A DNA stretch of 64,000 bases from Lysobacteraceae bacterium SCN 69-320 (lineage in GTDB: Bacteria; Pseudomonadota; Gammaproteobacteria; Xanthomonadales; Rhodanobacteraceae): NCBI GenBank assembly GCA_001725155.1, contig MEFP01000019.1, positions 372,001 through 436,000 of the forward strand, in the 5' to 3' direction. Shown piece after piece: positions 60,689 to 64,000 of this stretch. Numbering within the stretch: position 1 is the stretch's first letter; each line of letters begins with the position of its first letter. The notes under the pieces are model-generated. The model was not told where the DNA came from, ran no database searches, and was given only the letters and a program-made list of their open reading frames with translations. The position numbers and the translations under genes were made by a program.

Positions 60689-61417
60689 CTACCAGTCGCG
60701 CTCGCTGTTCGGCCTGCGGTACCAGACGACGAGTCCGGCCAGCAGCAGCACTACGCCGCACCAGACCAGCCAGCGCGGCCACGACGCCCCGCGGCCGAGC
60801 AGATCCAGATGGTCGATCAGGATGATTTCGCAGCCGGCATCGTCGCGCGTGACCGAGGTGCTGCGATGGAACGGGAAGCCGGTGTTGTGGCTGTAGTTCG
60901 CGAGCCGGCCGCGCAGGCGCACCTGATCGCCGACGCGCAGGCGGCGTATCGCGCGAGCCACGGCCGCGTCGGTGGTCAGCAGATGATTGTTCGACACCGC
61001 ACGCGTGTCCGCGGCCCGCACCGGCCAGTCGTCGGCATAGCCGAAGTAGCAGGTGAACTGCCCGTTGTGGAAATACATGTGGCGATACGCGCCGCCGGCC
61101 GCATTCGCGCCCCAGACCAGGCACAGGTCGGCGACGTTCAGATGATCGTTGCTGTCGGCGTGAATCGTGTCCCACCAGGTCGCGCTGTCGTGCAGGCTCA
61201 CCACGAGACCGGCGATGTCGTAGTCGAACAAGGGCTCCAGGCGATAGTCGATGCCGCTGGACTGCAGCGCGAACGCGCGCGTGTCCGTCGGCGTCTGCAG
61301 CGGCTCCCCGCGCACCAGCGGCGAAAGCTGCGATGGCGACGGCAATCGGCCGCTGCAGGAAATTCCGGCGCCGCTCAGGACCAGGCCGGCGAGCATCAGC
61401 AAACGATAGGACGGCAT
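60689..61417 (-). CDS. Membrane-anchored periplasmic protein, unknown function
   Basis: A 242-residue protein with an N-terminal signal or lipobox-like region (AGISCSG) and a C-terminal helix (WPRWLVWCGVVLLLAGLVVW) followed by YRRPNSERDW. The middle has HLNVADLCLVWGANAAGG, FTCYFGYADDWPV and VGDQVRLRGRLANYSHNTG, a beta-rich domain that looks OB-like near the end. The family seems widespread in proteobacteria but I cannot name its role. Confidence 0.65.
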   Translation of the reverse strand: MPSYRLLMLAGLVLSGAGISCSGRLPSPSQLSPLVRGEPLQTPTDTRAFALQSSGIDYRLEPLFDYDIAGLVVSLHDSATWWDTIHADSNDHLNVADLCLVWGANAAGGAYRHMYFHNGQFTCYFGYADDWPVRAADTRAVSNNHLLTTDAAVARAIRRLRVGDQVRLRGRLANYSHNTGFPFHRSTSVTRDDAGCEIILIDHLDLLGRGASWPRWLVWCGVVLLLAGLVVWYRRPNSERDW

Positions 61418-61506
61418 GAAAGACAGCGATGGGCGTTGCGGCCGATCCTGCCACAGGCGGCGGCGCGGCCACAGCGCCGGAATGCACAGGCGCAGATCGG
61501 CGGCGC

Positions 61507-61830
61507 TCAGCTGCGCCTCACGCAGATCCGGTCATGCACGACCGCCAGGTTCGAAGCAAACGCCTGCGGTGCCGGATCCGCATCCAGCGGGGCCTCGCGC
61601 AGACGCTGCAGCAGCAGCGCCAGGCGCTGATCCGCCGAAGGGTCCGGGGGATCCAGCCCTTCGGCCCGGCGCATGCCGCGAACCAGTTCGACGAATTCCG
61701 CGTCGAGGCGGATGGACAGCGCGACGTCGGCCGCCAAACCCATCGCCGGCAGCAGCGACGCGGCCGCGGCGACGAGCATGCCCATGCAGATACGTCGATG
61801 GCCGTCGAGTCCCGGAACGCTCGTGCGCAT
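61507..61830 (-). CDS. Small exported protein, unknown function
   Basis: A 107-residue protein with a strong ribosome site (GGAGGGG) and a signal peptide ending PAMGLAAD. The mature part is a single predicted helical region (LSIRLDAEFVELVRGMRRAE, LALLLQRLREAPLD) with one Cys (DRICVRR). It is 90 bp from the gene at 60689. No family recognised. Confidence 0.65.
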   Translation of the reverse strand: MRTSVPGLDGHRRICMGMLVAAAASLLPAMGLAADVALSIRLDAEFVELVRGMRRAEGLDPPDPSADQRLALLLQRLREAPLDADPAPQAFASNLAVVHDRICVRRS

Positions 61831-61997
61831 GATCCCCTCCTGTGCAGGAACGGCGCCGCGGCTACGGCCGCAGACGACGGGCACGACACTATCCACAGGT
61901 GAAAAAGCGCGCTTGATGCAGATCAAGCTTGCAGGCCGGAACGATGCGCAGCACGGCAACCGCTGCGGCATGACCGGACCGGCGCCGCGGCGCCGGC

Positions 61998-63197
61998 TCA
62001 GCCCAGGACCATCGCCGCCCCGGCGCAACCGACGACGACCGCCCAGGGCGGCGCGCGGGCCAGCACGAGCAGCGCGAACGCCGCCGCGGCCAGCAGCAGG
62101 TCCGCCGGACCGTGCATGGCCGTGATCCATACCGGATCGACGAACGCCGCGAGCAGCACGCCGACGACGGACGCATTGATGCCGAGCAGCGCGCGCTGCA
62201 TGAACGGATGGCCGCGCACGCGCTGCCACAGCGGCAGCGCGCCGCCGACGAGCAGGAAGGCCGGCAGGAAGATCGCGACCAGCGCGAGCGCGGCGCCGGC
62301 GATGCCGTTCGGTGCCGGCGCGGAAACCGCGCCGAGATAGGCCGCAAACGTGAACAGCGGTCCCGGCACGGCCTGGGCAGCGCCGTAACCGGCCAGGAAC
62401 ACGTCGTTGGACACCCAGCCCGGCGCGACGGTCTGCGCCTGCAGCAGCGGCAGCACCACGTGGCCGCCGCCGAACACCAGCGCGCCGGCGCGATAGAACG
62501 CATCGAACAGGCGCAGCGCCTGGCTGTCCGCCTGCCGCGCGAGCAGCGGCAGCACGAACAGCAGCAGCGCGTACAGCGCGAGCAGGATCACGCCGCCGCG
62601 CGTGCGCAGCGACGACGCAAACGGCGGCGGCGGCAGCGCCGTCGCCGTCTTCAGCACGCTGCCGGCCAGGCCGCCGAGCCCGAGTGCCGCGGCCTGCGTG
62701 GCCGCTCCGGGCCAGCGCAGCGCGAGCGCCGCAGCGACGAGCGCGATGCCCGCACGCGGCAGGTCGGGGCAGAGGCTGCGTCCCATGCCCCACAGCGCCT
62801 GCGCGACCACGGCGACGGCGACGACTTCGAGGCCGTGCAGCCAGGCCGCGCCCGGGCTGACGCCGCTGCCGCGCAGCAGCAGAGCGAACCCGACCAGCAG
62901 CACGGCCGAGGGCAAGGTGAAACCGAGCCAGGCCGCGAACGCGCCGCGCCAGCCGGCGCGCAGCAGACCGAGCGCGATGCCGACCTGGCTGCTCGCCGGC
63001 CCCGGCAGGAACTGGCACAACGCGACGAGATCGGCATAGGCGTGATCGTCCAGCCAGCGCCTGCGCTCGACGAATTCGCTGCGGAAATAGCCCAGGTGCG
63101 CGAGCGGGCCGCCGAAGCTGCTCAGGCCCAGGCGCAGGAAGATGCGGAACACCTCGGGCGCCGGACCGCGTGCCGGCGCCCCGGTGGCGGTAGTCAT
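61998..63197 (-). CDS. chrA: Chromate transporter ChrA
   Basis: A 399-residue membrane protein with two homologous halves (long-chain CHR type). Half one has FGGPLAHLGYF and CQFLPGPASSQVGIALG; half two has FGGGHVVLPLL and AQAVPGPLFTFAAYLGAV. Family members export chromate, conferring resistance, though many are uncharacterised. The ATG at 63197 sits just downstream of a TTGCCG-N18-TACCAT promoter. Confidence 0.92.
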   Translation of the reverse strand: MTTATGAPARGPAPEVFRIFLRLGLSSFGGPLAHLGYFRSEFVERRRWLDDHAYADLVALCQFLPGPASSQVGIALGLLRAGWRGAFAAWLGFTLPSAVLLVGFALLLRGSGVSPGAAWLHGLEVVAVAVVAQALWGMGRSLCPDLPRAGIALVAAALALRWPGAATQAAALGLGGLAGSVLKTATALPPPPFASSLRTRGGVILLALYALLLFVLPLLARQADSQALRLFDAFYRAGALVFGGGHVVLPLLQAQTVAPGWVSNDVFLAGYGAAQAVPGPLFTFAAYLGAVSAPAPNGIAGAALALVAIFLPAFLLVGGALPLWQRVRGHPFMQRALLGINASVVGVLLAAFVDPVWITAMHGPADLLLAAAAFALLVLARAPPWAVVVGCAGAAMVLG

Positions 63198-63228
63198 GCG
63201 CGCACGTCCCGACGGAAATCGACGGAGC

Positions 63229-63258
63229 ATGGTAAGAAAGCACCCGCGACAGCGGCAA
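63229..63258 (-). promoter_or_regulatory. Promoter of chrA
   Basis: On the minus strand TTGCCG (63253-63258) and TACCAT (63229-63234) are 18 bp apart, 32 nt before the ChrA ATG. Confidence 0.5.
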
Positions 63259-63472
63259 CCGCGACGCCTACGTTGCCGCTCCGCCCCCATTGCGCCGATC
63301 GGCGTCGCTGCCGTCGCGCGGCGGCGGACGCGCAGACCGGTCGGCTGGCCGCGACCATGGTCGCAGTCGCCCTGCCCCTGTTCCCGGCCCCAATCGCCCC
63401 CAACTGGCTGCGATCGTCCGGCCGGCGCGATGCACCGGTCCCGCCATTCCGCCAACCCGACCGGAGATCCCG

Positions 63473-64000
63473 ATGCCGCCCATTTCCCTGCTCGAACTCG
63501 GCCGCGTGCGCGAAGGCTCAGACCGCCGCGCCGCCCTCGACGATGCGCGCGCGCTGGCCTGCGCCGCGGAGACCTGGGGCTATCGCCGCATCTGGGTCGC
63601 CGAGCATCACAACATGCCGATCGTCACGACGGCGGCGACCTCGCTAGTCATCGCGCATCTCGCGGCCGCGACGCGGACCATCCGCGTCGGCGCCGGCGGC
63701 ATCATGCTGCCCAACCACGCCCCCTACGTCATCGCCGAACAGTTCGGCACCCTGGAAACCCTGTTTCCGGGGCGCATCGACCTCGGCCTCGGCCGCGCGC
63801 CGGGCACCGACCAGGTCACCCTGCGCGCGCTGCGCCGCGATCCGTCCGCGTCCGATCATTTCCCGCAGGACGTGCTCGAACTGCAGGCCTTTCTCGCACC
63901 GGCGCAGCCGGGCCAGCGCATCGAGGCCGTGCCGGGATCGGGCACGCAGGTGCCGCTGTGGATACTCGGCTCCAGCCTCTACGGCGCCCAGCTCGCAGCC
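63473..64000 (+). CDS. Luciferase-like flavin-dependent monooxygenase (5' part)
   Basis: The first 176 residues of an LLM-class flavin oxidoreductase, cut by the window end. The start [16 protein letters not shown] after CGGAGATCCCG, then [56 protein letters not shown] and [17 protein letters not shown] are typical of the MsnO8/LLM subgroup. It probably uses FMNH2 from a partner reductase; the substrate is unknown. Confidence 0.9.
   Translation, partial: MPPISLLELGRVREGSDRRAALDDARALACAAETWGYRRIWVAEHHNMPIVTTAATSLVIAHLAAATRTIRVGAGGIMLPNHAPYVIAEQFGTLETLFPGRIDLGLGRAPGTDQVTLRALRRDPSASDHFPQDVLELQAFLAPAQPGQRIEAVPGSGTQVPLWILGSSLYGAQLAA

Overview
The window is GC-rich (roughly 70% by eye) bacterial chromosome, tightly packed with genes on both strands. 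The gene order ffh | rpsP-rimM-trmD-rplS, the mfd, yaeQ and ypjD families nearby, and the many small secreted proteins point to a gammaproteobacterium of the Lysobacterales (Xanthomonadales), probably Rhodanobacteraceae-like. That placement is inferred from protein families; there is no rRNA here. I found no tRNA, rRNA, CRISPR array, transposase or prophage.

Layout. 1-10.6 kb is core: the ribosomal/tRNA-modification operon (minus strand) with a clear promoter and terminator, ffh, a divergent YpjD/CcsA-like membrane protein, a PilZ protein, a GNAT acetyltransferase, mfd, a cupin_5 protein and yaeQ. 10.6-17 kb holds an exported RCC1-repeat protein with a possible SUKH-like tail, an acyltransferase and a large CadC-type membrane regulator. 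17-24 kb has exported or membrane proteins (tandem SnoaL/DUF4440 domains, a multi-pass membrane protein, a transglutaminase-like protein) and an RtcB RNA ligase. 24-33 kb carries an M24 peptidase facing an XRE-cupin regulator across a well-formed promoter/operator, a K+-channel-like protein, a methyltransferase, a NodB deacetylase, an isochorismatase overlapping a GlxA-type AraC regulator, an orphan ParA and a YjbR protein. 33-40 kb has secreted proteins, a Cys-type sulfatase and an XRE/MmyB regulator.

The standout is 40.0-43.6 kb: a compact class II lanthipeptide locus made of a 114-residue precursor with an NHLP-type leader and a four-Cys, Ser/Thr-rich core, followed by a 978-residue LanM whose cyclase zinc site reads CCG instead of CHG, as in the ProcM-like clade. 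A good sigma-70 promoter precedes it, with an inverted repeat over the -35 box, and a hairpin lies between precursor and enzyme. No transporter or protease is present in the window.

Next, 43.6-47.6 kb holds an ECF sigma factor and a membrane Ser/Thr kinase (EcfK/PknS-like arrangement). The kinase's extracytoplasmic C-terminus is paralogous to the secreted protein encoded just upstream. 48-64 kb has an esterase-like lipoprotein, a secreted S74-chaperone protein, a GT-C-like membrane protein, an HD hydrolase, two tandem secreted paralogues sharing a PhoP-like upstream box, several exported unknowns, a spherulin-4-like protein, ChrA, and the start of a luciferase-like flavin enzyme that runs off the end.

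Three intergenic regions carry copies of one ~160-bp hairpin-rich repeat. A second short repeat family forms the inverted ends of a 362-bp MITE-like module around one of those copies.
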